Source: Bacteroidota bacterium
GTDB taxonomy: Bacteria > Bacteroidota > Bacteroidia > Bacteroidales > VadinHA17
Assembly: GCA_011050615.1 (NCBI GenBank)
Contig: DRFJ01000049.1
Span: 1 to 64,000 of the forward strand
DNA length: 64,000 bases
Reading direction: 5' to 3'
Position numbers and translations under genes: made by a program. This document shows positions 27,135 to 36,744 of this stretch, piece after piece. Position 1 is the stretch's first letter, and each line of letters starts with the position of its first letter. The notes below the pieces were generated by a model. That model ran no database searches and had not been told where the DNA came from. It saw only the letters and a list, made by a program, of their open reading frames with translations.

Positions 27135-29237
27135 TTAATTCAGGAAACCCAGGTTTCTCAGAAAGGGTGTTCTTTCGGGCTCTCTGCCCCTGAAATTGAC
27201 ATACATTTCCATGGCGTCCATAGTACCGTTTTTCTCGAGTATATTCTCCCTGAATGACTGAGCTGTTTCCCTGTCGAATATACCCTTCTCCCTGAAGGCC
27301 TCATATGCATCATGGTCAAGAACGGCTGCCCAGTCATATGAATAATAACCTGAGGCATATCCTCCAACTATATGCAGGAAGTATGTACTCCTGTACCGCG
27401 GTTCAATTTCCGGTATGAGACCTATCTCATCCATTGTTTTCCGCTCAAATTGCGGGACGTTTACTTCAGTTTCTGAATCAATAGTATGATAGGCCATATC
27501 GAGGTAGCAGGCAGCAAGATATTCACCTTTGGCAAAGCCCTGGTTAAAGAAGCTGCTGTTCCTTATCTTCTCTATCAGTTCATCTGGTATTGGTTCGCCC
27601 GTTTCGTAGTGCAGTGCGTATGATTTCAGCATTTCCGGTTCAGTCACCCAGTGTTCCATTATCTGGCTGGGCAGTTCCACGAAATCCCATGCAATATATT
27701 CATAACCATATGTTTTTGTTGAGAACAGCGCGTCTAGTGCATGCCCGAACTCATGGAAGAGGGTGGTAACCTCATCCAGTGACAGCAGGGATGGTTTATC
27801 ACCGCTTGGCCGGGTGAAGTTCATTACCATTGTCACCACCGGTGTAATTTTCTTGCCGTCTTCAATCTTATGATCCCTGTACGATCCGCACCATGCTCCC
27901 TGGTTCTTACTCCCGCGAGGATGAAAATCAAGGTATAGGACTCCCAGGTGTTCCCCGTTTTCTTCTTTTACTTCATAGGCGACAGCCTCTTCGTGTGGTT
28001 TTGGGATATCTTTTATTTCCGTAAAAGTTATTCCGTACAGTTTACCGGCAAGTGAAAAAGCGCCCTGTCTAACATTTTCAAGTTTAAAATAGGGTCTCAG
28101 TTCATTATCGTCGAGGTCATATTTTTCCTTGCGCAGTTTCTCGGCATAATACCACCAGTCACTCGACTGTATATCAATACCGTCACCTTCCCTGTCGGCT
28201 ATTGCCTGCATTTCATCGAGGTCATTTTTCGCGGCAGGCATGGCAGCTGACCAGAGCGTATTGAGCAGGTCATATACATTAGCAGGTTCTTTTGCCATTC
28301 TCGGTTCAAGCACAAGGTGGGAGTGGGTCTCATAGCCCAGGAGCCTGGCCCTGTCGGCTCTTATTTCCATCATCTCTGCCAGTATTTCCTTGTTATCATA
28401 ATCGTTATCATTATTGCCCCTGTTTAGATATGCATTATATAACCTCTCCCTGAGTTTGGGTTTTTTTGAATATTGCAGGAAGGGCAACATGCTGGGTTTC
28501 TGTGTGGTAAACACCCATTTACCGTCAAGGCCCCTGGCTGCAGCTTCTTCGGCTGCACTGTTAATTACCGATTCGGGCAGGCCTTCAAGATCTTCTTCCT
28601 TGCTTATTTCAAGTACATAATTATTGGTCTCCGCAAGCACATTCTGATTAAATTCAACCCGGAGCACAGACAATCTCTGGTTCATTTCCTTCAGCTTCTC
28701 TTTCTGTTCCGGGTCCAGGGCAGCGCCTTCTCTCACCAGTTCCTTATAAATATTCTCCAAAAGGAACTTCTCCTCATCATTGAGATCAAATTTTTCCATA
28801 TTATTATATACAGTCTCCACCCTTTCGAAAAATCTTGGATCGAGACTTATTTCATCGCTGTGCCCGGCAAGCCTGGGTGATATTTCCATCTGCACTTCCT
28901 GCAGTTCAGGACTTGTATTTGCATCGCTCAGGCCAAAAAAGGTATATGCAACCTTATTAAGGAGTTTGCCTGTATTATCCATTGCAACAATGGTATTCTG
29001 AAATGTTGCTTCCTCATCGCTGCTGAGAATGGCTTCCACCTCTTTCTTATGTTCTTCCATACCTTTCTCAAAGGCAGGGATAAAATGTTCAACCCTTATT
29101 TCATCGAAAGGCGGAACCCCGAACGGAGTTTTATACTCTGAAAAGAAAGGATTATCCTTTTCTGTACTTTTCAGATCCTGCTTGCACGATACCATAGCCA
29201 GGGGCAGGATAAATAATAATATCAATAATTTTTTCAC
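27135..29237 (-). CDS. M3 family metallopeptidase (Dcp-like), lipoprotein
   Basis: 700-residue zinc peptidase with a lipoprotein signal (LAMVSC). The catalytic centre is TLFHEFGHALDALFS (HExxH plus the helix), with the typical distal Glu in the ELPSQIMEHW region. It resembles peptidyl-dipeptidase Dcp and oligopeptidase A, which cut short peptides. Being secreted and lipid-anchored it would process peptides outside the cytoplasm. The downstream sulfatase is 25 bases away on the same strand, probably one message. Confidence 0.93.
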   Translation of the reverse strand: MKKLLILLFILPLAMVSCKQDLKSTEKDNPFFSEYKTPFGVPPFDEIRVEHFIPAFEKGMEEHKKEVEAILSSDEEATFQNTIVAMDNTGKLLNKVAYTFFGLSDANTSPELQEVQMEISPRLAGHSDEISLDPRFFERVETVYNNMEKFDLNDEEKFLLENIYKELVREGAALDPEQKEKLKEMNQRLSVLRVEFNQNVLAETNNYVLEISKEEDLEGLPESVINSAAEEAAARGLDGKWVFTTQKPSMLPFLQYSKKPKLRERLYNAYLNRGNNDNDYDNKEILAEMMEIRADRARLLGYETHSHLVLEPRMAKEPANVYDLLNTLWSAAMPAAKNDLDEMQAIADREGDGIDIQSSDWWYYAEKLRKEKYDLDDNELRPYFKLENVRQGAFSLAGKLYGITFTEIKDIPKPHEEAVAYEVKEENGEHLGVLYLDFHPRGSKNQGAWCGSYRDHKIEDGKKITPVVTMVMNFTRPSGDKPSLLSLDEVTTLFHEFGHALDALFSTKTYGYEYIAWDFVELPSQIMEHWVTEPEMLKSYALHYETGEPIPDELIEKIRNSSFFNQGFAKGEYLAACYLDMAYHTIDSETEVNVPQFERKTMDEIGLIPEIEPRYRSTYFLHIVGGYASGYYSYDWAAVLDHDAYEAFREKGIFDRETAQSFRENILEKNGTMDAMEMYVNFRGREPERTPFLRNLGFLN

Positions 29238-29363
29238 GGCAAATATAATTTTTAGTTAATGGTAATTGAATTACAAAATAATAAAGAATTAAACAAATTC
29301 CACCATCCCGGTATAATTATCTTTTATAATTAACATGACGTTCACAAAAGAATTAATATTTTG

Positions 29364-29371
29364 TAGATTTG
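29364..29371 (+). promoter_or_regulatory. Promoter -7 element for tRNA-Ser
   Basis: TAGATTTG (fits TAnnTTTG) ends 12 bases before the first base of the tRNA, so the transcript would start just ahead of the mature 5' end. The upstream -33 match is weak. Confidence 0.45.
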
Positions 29372-29383
29372 CAGATCGATTCT

Positions 29384-29475
29384 GGAGAGATGCCGGAGTG
29401 GTCGAACGGGGCGGTCTCGAAAACCGTTGTCCCGAGGAATCGGGACCGAGGGTTCGAACCCCTCTCTCTCCGCCA
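29384..29475 (+). tRNA. tRNA-Ser (anticodon CGA), CCA encoded
   Basis: The acceptor stem GGAGAGA (29384-29390) pairs with TCTCTCC (29465-29471), then discriminator G and an encoded CCA. The anticodon stem GCGGT/ACCGT holds the loop CTCGAAA with anticodon CGA, reading UCG (Ser). The long variable arm GTCCCGA/TCGGGAC is typical for serine, and the T arm has GAGGG-TTCGAAC-CCCTC. Every arm of the cloverleaf pairs. Confidence 0.95.
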
Positions 29476-29490
29476 GGGCATTTGCAGATA

Positions 29491-29515
29491 TAAACCCGCG
29501 CCCAGCGCGGGTTTA
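29491..29515 (+). terminator. Hairpin after tRNA-Ser
   Basis: A perfect 10-base stem, TAAACCCGCG (29491-29500) with CGCGGGTTTA (29506-29515), and a 5-base loop. It lies 15 bases past the tRNA. There is only a short T run, so it may stop transcription weakly or be part of a small intergenic repeat. Confidence 0.5.
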
Positions 29516-29624
29516 TGGTTCCGGGCTCAGGGATCCCTGCTGAACGAAGTGAAGGAGTAATCCCGGTGTGGAAGGCGAAGCTACCCTATTTTGTCTTTTC
29601 CCTTTTAACTCTTATCTTTTAGAT

Positions 29625-30125
29625 ATGAAAATCCGAGCGGCAACAGAAAAAGACCTGGAAGCAATCAACAACATCTATAACCAGGTAATACCCTATGAAA
29701 TGTCCACAGCCGACATGGTTCCCTTCACCATGGAAGAGCGTCTGCAGTGGTATAAGGCATATGACAGGTCAAGCTACCCTGTTTTTGTTGCAGACACAGG
29801 TGATGAAATGGCCGGTTATTTTTCATTCAGTCCTTATCGCCCGCGCCGTATGGCAATGAGGTATACAGCCGAAATAAGCTACTTTATTGATGAGAATTAC
29901 AGGGGAAGAGGAACAGGCAGCGCACTGATGGAACACGCCATTAACAAAGCCCCGGAATATAAATTCAAAACATTGATAGCCATTCTCCTTGCCCACAATG
30001 AGGCCAGCATCAGGCTACTGGAAAAATTTGGTTTCCGGGAATGGGGCAGAATGCCCGGGGTAGCCGATTTTAACGGCAAGGAAAGGGATCATCTTTATTA
30101 TGGAATAAGGTTAAGAATGGGTTAA
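29625..30125 (+). CDS. GNAT family acetyltransferase (phosphinothricin acetyltransferase-like)
   Basis: 166 residues from the Met at 29625 (MKIRAATEKDLEAINNIYN); the upstream codons back to 29568 are unlike the family. It has the acetyl-CoA loop in YRGRGTGSALM and a family ending with FGFREWGRMPGVADFNGKERD, typical of PAT/MnaT-like enzymes that acetylate phosphinothricin, methionine sulfone or similar amino acids. The true substrate is unknown. It stands alone after the tRNA. Confidence 0.87.
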   Translation: MKIRAATEKDLEAINNIYNQVIPYEMSTADMVPFTMEERLQWYKAYDRSSYPVFVADTGDEMAGYFSFSPYRPRRMAMRYTAEISYFIDENYRGRGTGSALMEHAINKAPEYKFKTLIAILLAHNEASIRLLEKFGFREWGRMPGVADFNGKERDHLYYGIRLRMG

Positions 30126-30175
30126 CAATGGTTTTATTACAAAAAGATCAGGTTACAGGCAATAATTAAAAGGTC

Positions 30176-31240
30176 TTATATCCATATCTTCAGCTGCTCG
30201 CCCGGAAGATGCTCATCTTCAAGATTAGAAATTGATACCCCAAGCAATCGCACTCTCTTCCTCTTAAAATATATCTGCTCCCTCAGTCTTTGCATTGTTG
30301 AGTGCAAAACACTAAAGCTGTCAATCTGCCTGTCCAGTGTATAACTCTTTGTAATCTGCCTGAAATCGTCAAATTTAACTTTCACAGTTAAGGTTTTCCC
30401 CCTTTTATCTTGTTTTTCGACCCTGGCCCACAGCTCTTTTTCAAGTTTGTATAATTCTGCTATTATCTCAAAATCCGTTGTCAGGTCCTTTTCAAAAGTC
30501 AGCTCCGCCCCTATAGATTTCCTTATCCTGCCAGCTTCAACTTTCCTGTTGTCAATACCCCTGGCTATATCATAAAAGAACATTCCGGCCTTCCCAAAAT
30601 TCCTTTCAAGGAAGGAGAGATCAGCCCGCCGGAGGTCAGTTCCCGTATGTATACCGAAACGATGCATCTTTTCTGCTGTCACCTTACCTATCCCAAAAAA
30701 ACGCTCAATTGGAAGGCTACAGATAAATTGGTCAATATCTGACGGATAGATAATATACAGGCCATCGGGCTTATTAACATCTGATGATAATTTTGCCAGG
30801 AACTTATTTACCGAAATACCTGCTGAACAGCCAAGACCTGTCTTATCCCTGATTTCTTTCTTAATATTCCTGGCAATGGCTGTGGCAGCATCCAGATTGG
30901 CAGCAGTCATACTCACATCCAGGAAGGCTTCATCAATTGACAGAGCTTCAACAAGCGGGCTGTAGTTATGAAAAATATCAAAAATGATCGATGATACTTC
31001 CCTATATCTGTACATCCTGTGCTTAGTAAACACAAGACCGGGACACAATCTCTTTGCCGTAATACTGGGCATGGCCGATCTGATACCGTACTTACGCGCC
31101 TCATAGCTGGCTGCTGCAACAACACCACGGGATGAATCTGATCCTACCACCACCGGCCTGCCTTTCAATTCTGGCCTGTCTTTTTGCTCAATTGAAGCAA
31201 AAAAAGCATCCATATCAATATGCAGTATTTTCCTGTCCAT
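30176..31240 (-). CDS. dinB: DNA polymerase IV (Y-family translesion polymerase)
   Basis: 354 residues, normal for DinB. Catalytic palm: IDMDAFFASIE (first Asp) and SIDEAFLDVS (Asp-Glu pair); also YEARKYG, GCSAGISVNKFLAKLSSD, then the little-finger domain. It has no clear C-terminal clamp-binding QxxLF, though the tail LPGEQLKIWI is a candidate. It copies past damaged bases with low fidelity. The start at 31240 is the family N-terminus (MDRKILHIDMDAFF). It is divergent from the broken SNF2 gene. Confidence 0.96.
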   Translation of the reverse strand: MDRKILHIDMDAFFASIEQKDRPELKGRPVVVGSDSSRGVVAAASYEARKYGIRSAMPSITAKRLCPGLVFTKHRMYRYREVSSIIFDIFHNYSPLVEALSIDEAFLDVSMTAANLDAATAIARNIKKEIRDKTGLGCSAGISVNKFLAKLSSDVNKPDGLYIIYPSDIDQFICSLPIERFFGIGKVTAEKMHRFGIHTGTDLRRADLSFLERNFGKAGMFFYDIARGIDNRKVEAGRIRKSIGAELTFEKDLTTDFEIIAELYKLEKELWARVEKQDKRGKTLTVKVKFDDFRQITKSYTLDRQIDSFSVLHSTMQRLREQIYFKRKRVRLLGVSISNLEDEHLPGEQLKIWI

Positions 31241-33221
31241 AATATGACTTATACGAGCTGTAAATTTATAAAAAGAGAGTCAACTTGCTTTGAAAAGTGC
31301 AATATCTTAACCATAATTGCATGTTATACTATTACCATTGATTTGATTCCGCAAAAAAAAATATCGCATCGTGCCTTTGTGATTATACTGGGGAAACACA
31401 GGTTATGGGGTTCTGTTTTCCTTCCGTGGATTGTGGAGAAGGAAGAAGGAAATGAGTACTACAGCCCCCTTGAATGCCTTTCACCATACGCCTCACCCGG
31501 CATCATGGATGAACTGACGGAAGCCGAAACTGAACTGACAGAACTTATTAACAGCTATTCGAACCGTTATCTTTTCCGCCTTTTTTCACGTGAAAAGACA
31601 GTGGTGGAATTTACAGAAAAAATAAGCGGGGAAAGATTTGAAAAACATGTTAAGCCATATATTGAACGAAAACTCTATAAATGCTTTAATATTATTAATG
31701 AATACTCAATACCTGTTTACCGGCAAAAAACAGGCACAAGCAATCTTCACCCGGAGGATCTCCTGAATATTTGCGGAAAAAGTATTAAGCCCCTCTTCAC
31801 CTTTGAAAAGGGAAGTGAAGAAAGTAAATACATCCCGGAATTATACATTAACGGAGGGAAGATTGATCTCCTTAACAGTGAAATTGAGATCCTTTGTAAT
31901 TATCCCTGCCTTATAAGACATAATGATAAGATAATACCGGTTGATGAGATTGAAGGCTCCAAGCTCATGCCCTTCCTGCTAAAAAAAGAAGTAAGAATAC
32001 CGGGGAACCATAACAAAAAATATTTCTCCGGCTTTGTAAGGAAGCTCGTGAACAATCACAATGTGAGGGCACTTGGTTTTGAAATAATCAATATCATCCC
32101 GGAACGCTCAGCCGCATTGTATCTTGAAAAAGGTATAAGAAATATAGCTGCTCTCATTCTTAAATTTGAATATGAAGGGAAAACAATATTTCATAATGAA
32201 CCGGCTAATGCCTTCACAATTTTTGAAGAAGAACCCGGCCTCACAGTTATACAAGGCAATTTCAAGACTGCAATCTGAACACAAACTTGTTCTCACAGGG
32301 ACTCCCGTGGAAAATTCCCTGACCGATCTGTGGACACAGCTTAATTTCGTTAATAAGGGCTTATTGGGTAGCCTTGCTTATTTCAACAGGCAATTTGCCC
32401 GGCCTATCGAAAAAGACCAGTCGGAAGAACGTGAAGAAAGATTGACAAAATTAATAAAGCCATTTATATTAAGGAGGACTAAAGAGGAAGTAACACATGA
32501 CCTGCCACCTGTAGTTGAAAACATGGTTTACTGTAACATGAGTGAAGACCAGCACAGGAAATATGAAGAGGAAAAATCAGTTGTCAGGAATTCAATACTC
32601 GAAACAGTTGAAAAAACCGGTGAAGAAAAATCGGCTATTATAGTCTTGCAGGGACTGATGAAGCTCAGACAGATATCCAATCATCCCGTTCTCGCCGATC
32701 CAGACTACAGTTCCGATTCAGGCAAATTTGAAAATGTACTGCACGATATTGAGTCTGTAATTTCCGAGGGTCATAAGATTCTTGCCTTTTCATCATTCGT
32801 CAGGCACCTTGATCTTTACGCCAGGGAATTTGATTCAGCAGGATTGCAATACTCCTTTCTTACCGGCCGCAGTAACAAAAGGGGGGATATAGTTAATGAC
32901 TTCCAGTCTGATAAAGGCATAAATATTTTCCTTATTTCTCTTAAGGCAGGGGGGCTGGGTCTTAACCTGACCGCAGCCGATTATGTTTTTATCCTCGATC
33001 CCTGGTGGAACCCCTCGGCCGAACTGCAGGCACTGAGCAGAGCCCACAGGATAGGGCAGAAAAAAAATGTATTTGTTAAAAGATATATTACTTCGAACAG
33101 TATAGAGGAAAAAATTGTAAAATTGCAAGAAAAGAAATCCCGCCTTGCTGAAACTTTCATCTCCACGAATAATCCCTTAAGGGAAATGGAAATTAAGGAT
33201 ATACTCGAACTGATAGGCTGA
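31220..33221 (+). pseudogene. SNF2-family helicase broken by internal deletion and frameshift
   Basis: Two reading frames together hold only the ends of one SNF2 helicase. Frame one (up to 32278) carries the N-terminal accessory domain (SPLECLSPYASPG ... SAALYLEKGIRNIAALIL). Frame two, from about 32220, picks up directly at the motif before III (KNPASQLYKAISRLQ), then LVLTGTPVENS (motif III), FILRRTKEEV and the C-terminal helicase domain with GGLGLNLTAAD and SRAHRIGQKKNV (motifs V and VI). Walker A (motif I), Ia and the DExH box (motif II) are absent in every frame. The frames meet near 32215-32235, a run TTTGAAGAAGAAC that codes in both, which suggests a microhomology deletion. The start is uncertain, since the open frame overlaps dinB; a likely start is nearer 31320. 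Without the ATPase core it cannot be a working helicase. Confidence 0.85.
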
Positions 33222-33266
33222 TCGTTATTATGTATATTTACATGCTGAAAACAAAAACATAATTTT

Positions 33267-34232
33267 ATGATTGACTATACCCAACACCCCCTGAATAAAA
33301 AATACGACCTTGATACAGCTCTTGGTTCAATATGGGAATTCTATAAGAAATGGTTTGGCAGCCTGATGCTTATAACATTTGTCTTTTCGCTTATCACTTC
33401 ATATCTGACCGGAAAGATTAACATCTCGGAAATTTATTCGGTAACTGACCCTGAGGAGATGATTGCTATTGTGAAATCCATGATGGGACCCTATTCACTC
33501 ATCTTACTCTTCACTTTTACCTTTACCCTGATATTACAGTACTATATCATAAGAAAGCCGCTTGATCCTGACGCTACAGTATTTTCCATTGGCACAACAG
33601 GAATTGTCAAATTTTTTCTGCCTCTCCTCCTGCTGGACATTATTCTTGCTGTATTTGCCATGTTTGCCTTAACCCTGGGTATTTTCCTCTTCTTTATCGG
33701 GGCCCTGTTCTCCACTGTCTATGTAGTAATGATTTATGCATTCATAGCTCCGGTCCTCATGATTGAAGACAGGGGCCTTGGTGAGACCATCACTGCCACC
33801 ATCAGGCTCGCACATAAACGTTTCTGGCCTAATATTGGATGGGTAGCTGTATTTATAATTCTTATTATGGTTATCTCTTTTATTCTCAGTGCCATAATCA
33901 TGATACCCTACGGAGGGAGTTTCTTCAGGACAATTATGAACCCGGAGAATGCAAGCGAAATACTTGACATTACGAGCAAACCTTCCTTTATAATACTCAA
34001 TGCCATTATTAATGCCCTGACCATGCCCTTATTCCCCTTATTCAGCCTTGTTCTTTATTTTAATGCCCGGTCGGATAACACTGGCGAGGTAATCAGGGAG
34101 AGAACTGAAGAAGATAAAGGAGGGCCTGTTAAAATAGAAGATCTTTATTCTGGTTCGGGAAATAGCAGGAAAAAAGGCCTTGATAAAAAAGATGATGCGG
34201 CTCCTCCTACGATTGAAGATCTAATGCCTTAG
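33267..34232 (+). CDS. Multi-pass membrane protein of unknown function
   Basis: 321 residues with about six hydrophobic helices (33-50, 72-90, 112-135, 140-165, 195-215, 245-265), after a soluble start reading KYDLDTALGSIWEFYKKWF and before a polar, low-complexity tail with repeated EDL/EDLM motifs (KIEDLYSG, TIEDLMP). The arrangement recalls glycerophosphodiester-phosphodiesterase membrane-domain-like or DUF proteins of Bacteroidota, but I do not recognise it. It stands alone after the broken helicase. Confidence 0.7.
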   Translation: MIDYTQHPLNKKYDLDTALGSIWEFYKKWFGSLMLITFVFSLITSYLTGKINISEIYSVTDPEEMIAIVKSMMGPYSLILLFTFTFTLILQYYIIRKPLDPDATVFSIGTTGIVKFFLPLLLLDIILAVFAMFALTLGIFLFFIGALFSTVYVVMIYAFIAPVLMIEDRGLGETITATIRLAHKRFWPNIGWVAVFIILIMVISFILSAIIMIPYGGSFFRTIMNPENASEILDITSKPSFIILNAIINALTMPLFPLFSLVLYFNARSDNTGEVIRERTEEDKGGPVKIEDLYSGSGNSRKKGLDKKDDAAPPTIEDLMP

Positions 34233-34273
34233 TCAATAAATAAAGTAATAAATAATCAAAACGTCCTGTAATT

Positions 34274-34849
34274 ATGAAGGTACTTGCAATAAACGGCAGT
34301 CCGCGTAAAAAAGGTAATACCGAGCTCCTTCTGAGGGAAGCAATGAAGGTACTGGAAGAGCATGGCATAGATACCGAGTTAATCAAGATTGGCGGTAAAA
34401 AAATAAAACCCTGTACCGCCTGCATGAAATGCAAGAAAGAAAAGGATGGCCAGTGTCATATAAGCAATAAGCTGCTCAACGAAATACTGGTAAAGATGAC
34501 TAAGGCTGATGGTCTTCTTATCGGATCGCCCGTATATTTTTCAGATATCACGCCAGAAACGAAAGCCCTGCTTGATGTAGCCGGGTATGCGCTACGGGCT
34601 GCCGGCAATCCCCTGAAAAGAAAAGCCGGTGCTGCTGTAATAGCTGTCAGACGTGCAGGAGCCATACATTCCTTCGACAGTATTAACCACTTCTTTCTCA
34701 TTAATGAAATGATTATACCCGGGTCCTCTTACTGGAACATAGGTATAGGGAGGGAAAAAGGAGATGTATTAAATGACGAGGAAGGTCTGAAAACGATGAG
34801 AACACTAGGTGAGAATATGGCCTGGCTGATTAAAAAGACTAAAGGGTGA
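34274..34849 (+). CDS. NADPH-dependent FMN reductase/flavodoxin-like iron-sulfur flavoprotein
   Basis: 191 residues with a flavodoxin-type fold: the FMN phosphate loop INGSPRKKGNTE, then a Cys cluster C-x2-C-x2-C with a further Cys (CTACMKCKKEKDGQC) like iron-sulfur flavoproteins, and the second FMN loop IGSPVYFSDITPE. It probably moves electrons between NAD(P)H or ferredoxin and an unknown acceptor. A strong bidirectional terminator follows, so it does not run into the hydrogenase genes. The neighbour hydrogenase on the other strand may share redox partners. Confidence 0.88.
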   Translation: MKVLAINGSPRKKGNTELLLREAMKVLEEHGIDTELIKIGGKKIKPCTACMKCKKEKDGQCHISNKLLNEILVKMTKADGLLIGSPVYFSDITPETKALLDVAGYALRAAGNPLKRKAGAAVIAVRRAGAIHSFDSINHFFLINEMIIPGSSYWNIGIGREKGDVLNDEEGLKTMRTLGENMAWLIKKTKG

Positions 34850-34873
34850 AGGCTCAAGACAAAAAGGGGGGAA

Positions 34874-34914
34874 AAAAGCAGAGACGCCCGGATTGGGCGT
34901 CTCTGCTTTTTTTT
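34874..34914. terminator. Bidirectional rho-independent terminator
   Basis: A perfect 16-base stem (34874-34889 with 34895-34910) around a 5-base loop GGATT, with A's before and T's after it. It serves the flavoprotein gene on the plus strand and the hydrogenase operon on the minus strand. Confidence 0.9.
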
Positions 34915-34934
34915 AACCGCTTATTGCTTTAATG

Positions 34935-36731
34935 CTAATACCGCACCCTCTCTACATAATGAGTATGCAGTAATTCATGTGCCTTATGACCGTTTGGTTT
35001 CTCCAGGAAGTCTTCATACAGTTTTTTAACTTCAGGATTGTCATGTGATTTCCTTATAGGCATACTCAAATCCTCGGCATATATGGCATCTATCCTTTGC
35101 TGGCGTATTGTCATATTTGTGGGTATGGGTTGTCCGCCACCTCCGATACATCCACCCGGGCATGCCATTATTTCAACAAAGTGATAATCCGCTTCTCCCT
35201 TACTTATGGCAGTCATCACCTTGTTGGCATTGGTAAGCCCGTGAGCTATTGCCACTTTCAGTTCCACTCCTTCCAGGAAACTCCACTCTTTTAGACATCC
35301 CTCTATTTTCAGGCTTGCCTCCTTCACTCCTTCCATTCCCCTGGCCGGTATAATATTGAGGTTATCAAAGGGTACGGGCTTGCCCGTAACAATTTCATAA
35401 GCCGTTCGGATGGCTGCTTCCATAACACCACCGGTGGCTCCAAAAATAGCTCCAGCACCGGTTGAATCACCCATAATTGAATCATAATTTGATGGTTCAA
35501 GCATCCTGAAATCAATACCGGCCTGCTTGATCATCATTGCAAATTCTCTTGTTGTGAGTACATAGTCTACATCCTTGTAACCGCTATCCCTCATTTCCGG
35601 CCTGTTTGCTTCATACTTTTTGGCAGTACACGGCATTATCGAGACTGAGACGATTTTTTCAGGACTGACACCTATGTTTTGTGCATAGTAAGTTTTTGCC
35701 AGGGCCCCGAACATTTGCTGTGGGGACTTACAGGTTGAAAGATTCTTCAGCATCTCCGGAAACTTGTGCTCAATAAATTTTATCCATCCCGGTGAACATG
35801 AAGTATACATGGGAAGAACTGCATCCTTATCTTTTTCAACCAATGCCTTCCTGAGCCTGGTCAGAAGCTCTGTACCTTCTTCAATAATGGTAAGGTCAGC
35901 CGTGAAATCCGTATCTAGTACCGAATCAAAACCGAGCTGTTTAAGGGCTGTAACCATCTTACCTGTTACCCTTTCCCCCGGATCATATCCCAGGTCTTCT
36001 CCAATGCTCACCCTTACAGCAGGGGCTGTTTGCACAACAACATATTTTTCAGGATCATATATTGCGTCCCATACAAAATCTATATAATTTTTCTCTGTAA
36101 GAGCTCCGGTCGGGCAACGGTTAACACATTGTCCGCAATTTGTACATACAACGTGGCTTATTGGTCTGTCATGGAAAGTTGATATTTTCATATCAGAACC
36201 TTTTCCGCTCACAGCTATTGCCGAAACCTTCTGCAACTCACTGCAGGTGCGTACGCAACGCTGACAACGTATACATTTACTGTCGTCCTTGATAATGGCA
36301 CAGCTGGCATCATCAATCAGGCGTTCATGATCACCGACGATATCAAGAAACAGATGATCACCAAAAGAAAACTCATTGGCAAGGGTCTGCAGCTCACAAT
36401 TCTGGTTTCTGTAACATTTGGTGCAATCGGCCCTGTGTTCTGACAGAAGCAGTTCGATCACGTGTTTCCTGGCATTACGTACCTTCATCGAATTGGTTAA
36501 TATCTCCATTCCTTCCTGTACAGGCTGAGCACATGCAGCGGCAAGAACCTTTGCCCCCTTTTGCTCCACAACACAGACCCGGCAGTTACCTGCAACGCAA
36601 AGGTCGTCATGGTTACAAAGGGTGGGGATATGAATATTCAATTTCTTTGCAGCCTGCAATATGGTTGATCCTTCAGGTACCGATACAGGCTGGTTATTTA
36701 TTTTCAGGTTTACCATTTTATCTTTTTTCAT
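34935..36731 (-). CDS. hydA: [FeFe] hydrogenase large subunit (HydA/HndD-like, NADH-linked type)
   Basis: About 598 residues from the Met at 36731, 13 bases after the HydB-like gene. Modules in order: a plant-type [2Fe-2S] domain (CNHDDLCVAGNCRVC), the His-Cys [4Fe-4S] region (HRADCTKCYRNQNC), two [4Fe-4S] clusters (CIRCQRCVRTC, CTNCGQCVNRCP), and the H-cluster domain with L1 TSCSPGW, L2 MPCTAKKYE and L3 MACPGGCIGGGGQP, then a small-subunit-like C-terminus. All H-cluster cysteines are present, so it should make or use H2. Maturation genes hydE, hydF and hydG are not in the window. A longer start at 36794 would overlap the upstream gene by 50 bases. Confidence 0.95.
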   Translation of the reverse strand: MKKDKMVNLKINNQPVSVPEGSTILQAAKKLNIHIPTLCNHDDLCVAGNCRVCVVEQKGAKVLAAACAQPVQEGMEILTNSMKVRNARKHVIELLLSEHRADCTKCYRNQNCELQTLANEFSFGDHLFLDIVGDHERLIDDASCAIIKDDSKCIRCQRCVRTCSELQKVSAIAVSGKGSDMKISTFHDRPISHVVCTNCGQCVNRCPTGALTEKNYIDFVWDAIYDPEKYVVVQTAPAVRVSIGEDLGYDPGERVTGKMVTALKQLGFDSVLDTDFTADLTIIEEGTELLTRLRKALVEKDKDAVLPMYTSCSPGWIKFIEHKFPEMLKNLSTCKSPQQMFGALAKTYYAQNIGVSPEKIVSVSIMPCTAKKYEANRPEMRDSGYKDVDYVLTTREFAMMIKQAGIDFRMLEPSNYDSIMGDSTGAGAIFGATGGVMEAAIRTAYEIVTGKPVPFDNLNIIPARGMEGVKEASLKIEGCLKEWSFLEGVELKVAIAHGLTNANKVMTAISKGEADYHFVEIMACPGGCIGGGGQPIPTNMTIRQQRIDAIYAEDLSMPIRKSHDNPEVKKLYEDFLEKPNGHKAHELLHTHYVERVRY

Positions 36732-36744
36732 TTTTCTGTCTTCT

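Noticed and set aside
29369-29560. Open frame of 63 codons across tRNA-Ser
   Set aside because: It is a shadow of the tRNA and the hairpin after it; the codons have no family match, and the cloverleaf explains the bases.
31220-33221. SNF2 gene as a programmed frameshift
   Set aside because: A frameshift would keep all motifs; here Walker A, Ia and DExH are absent in all frames, so it is a deletion.
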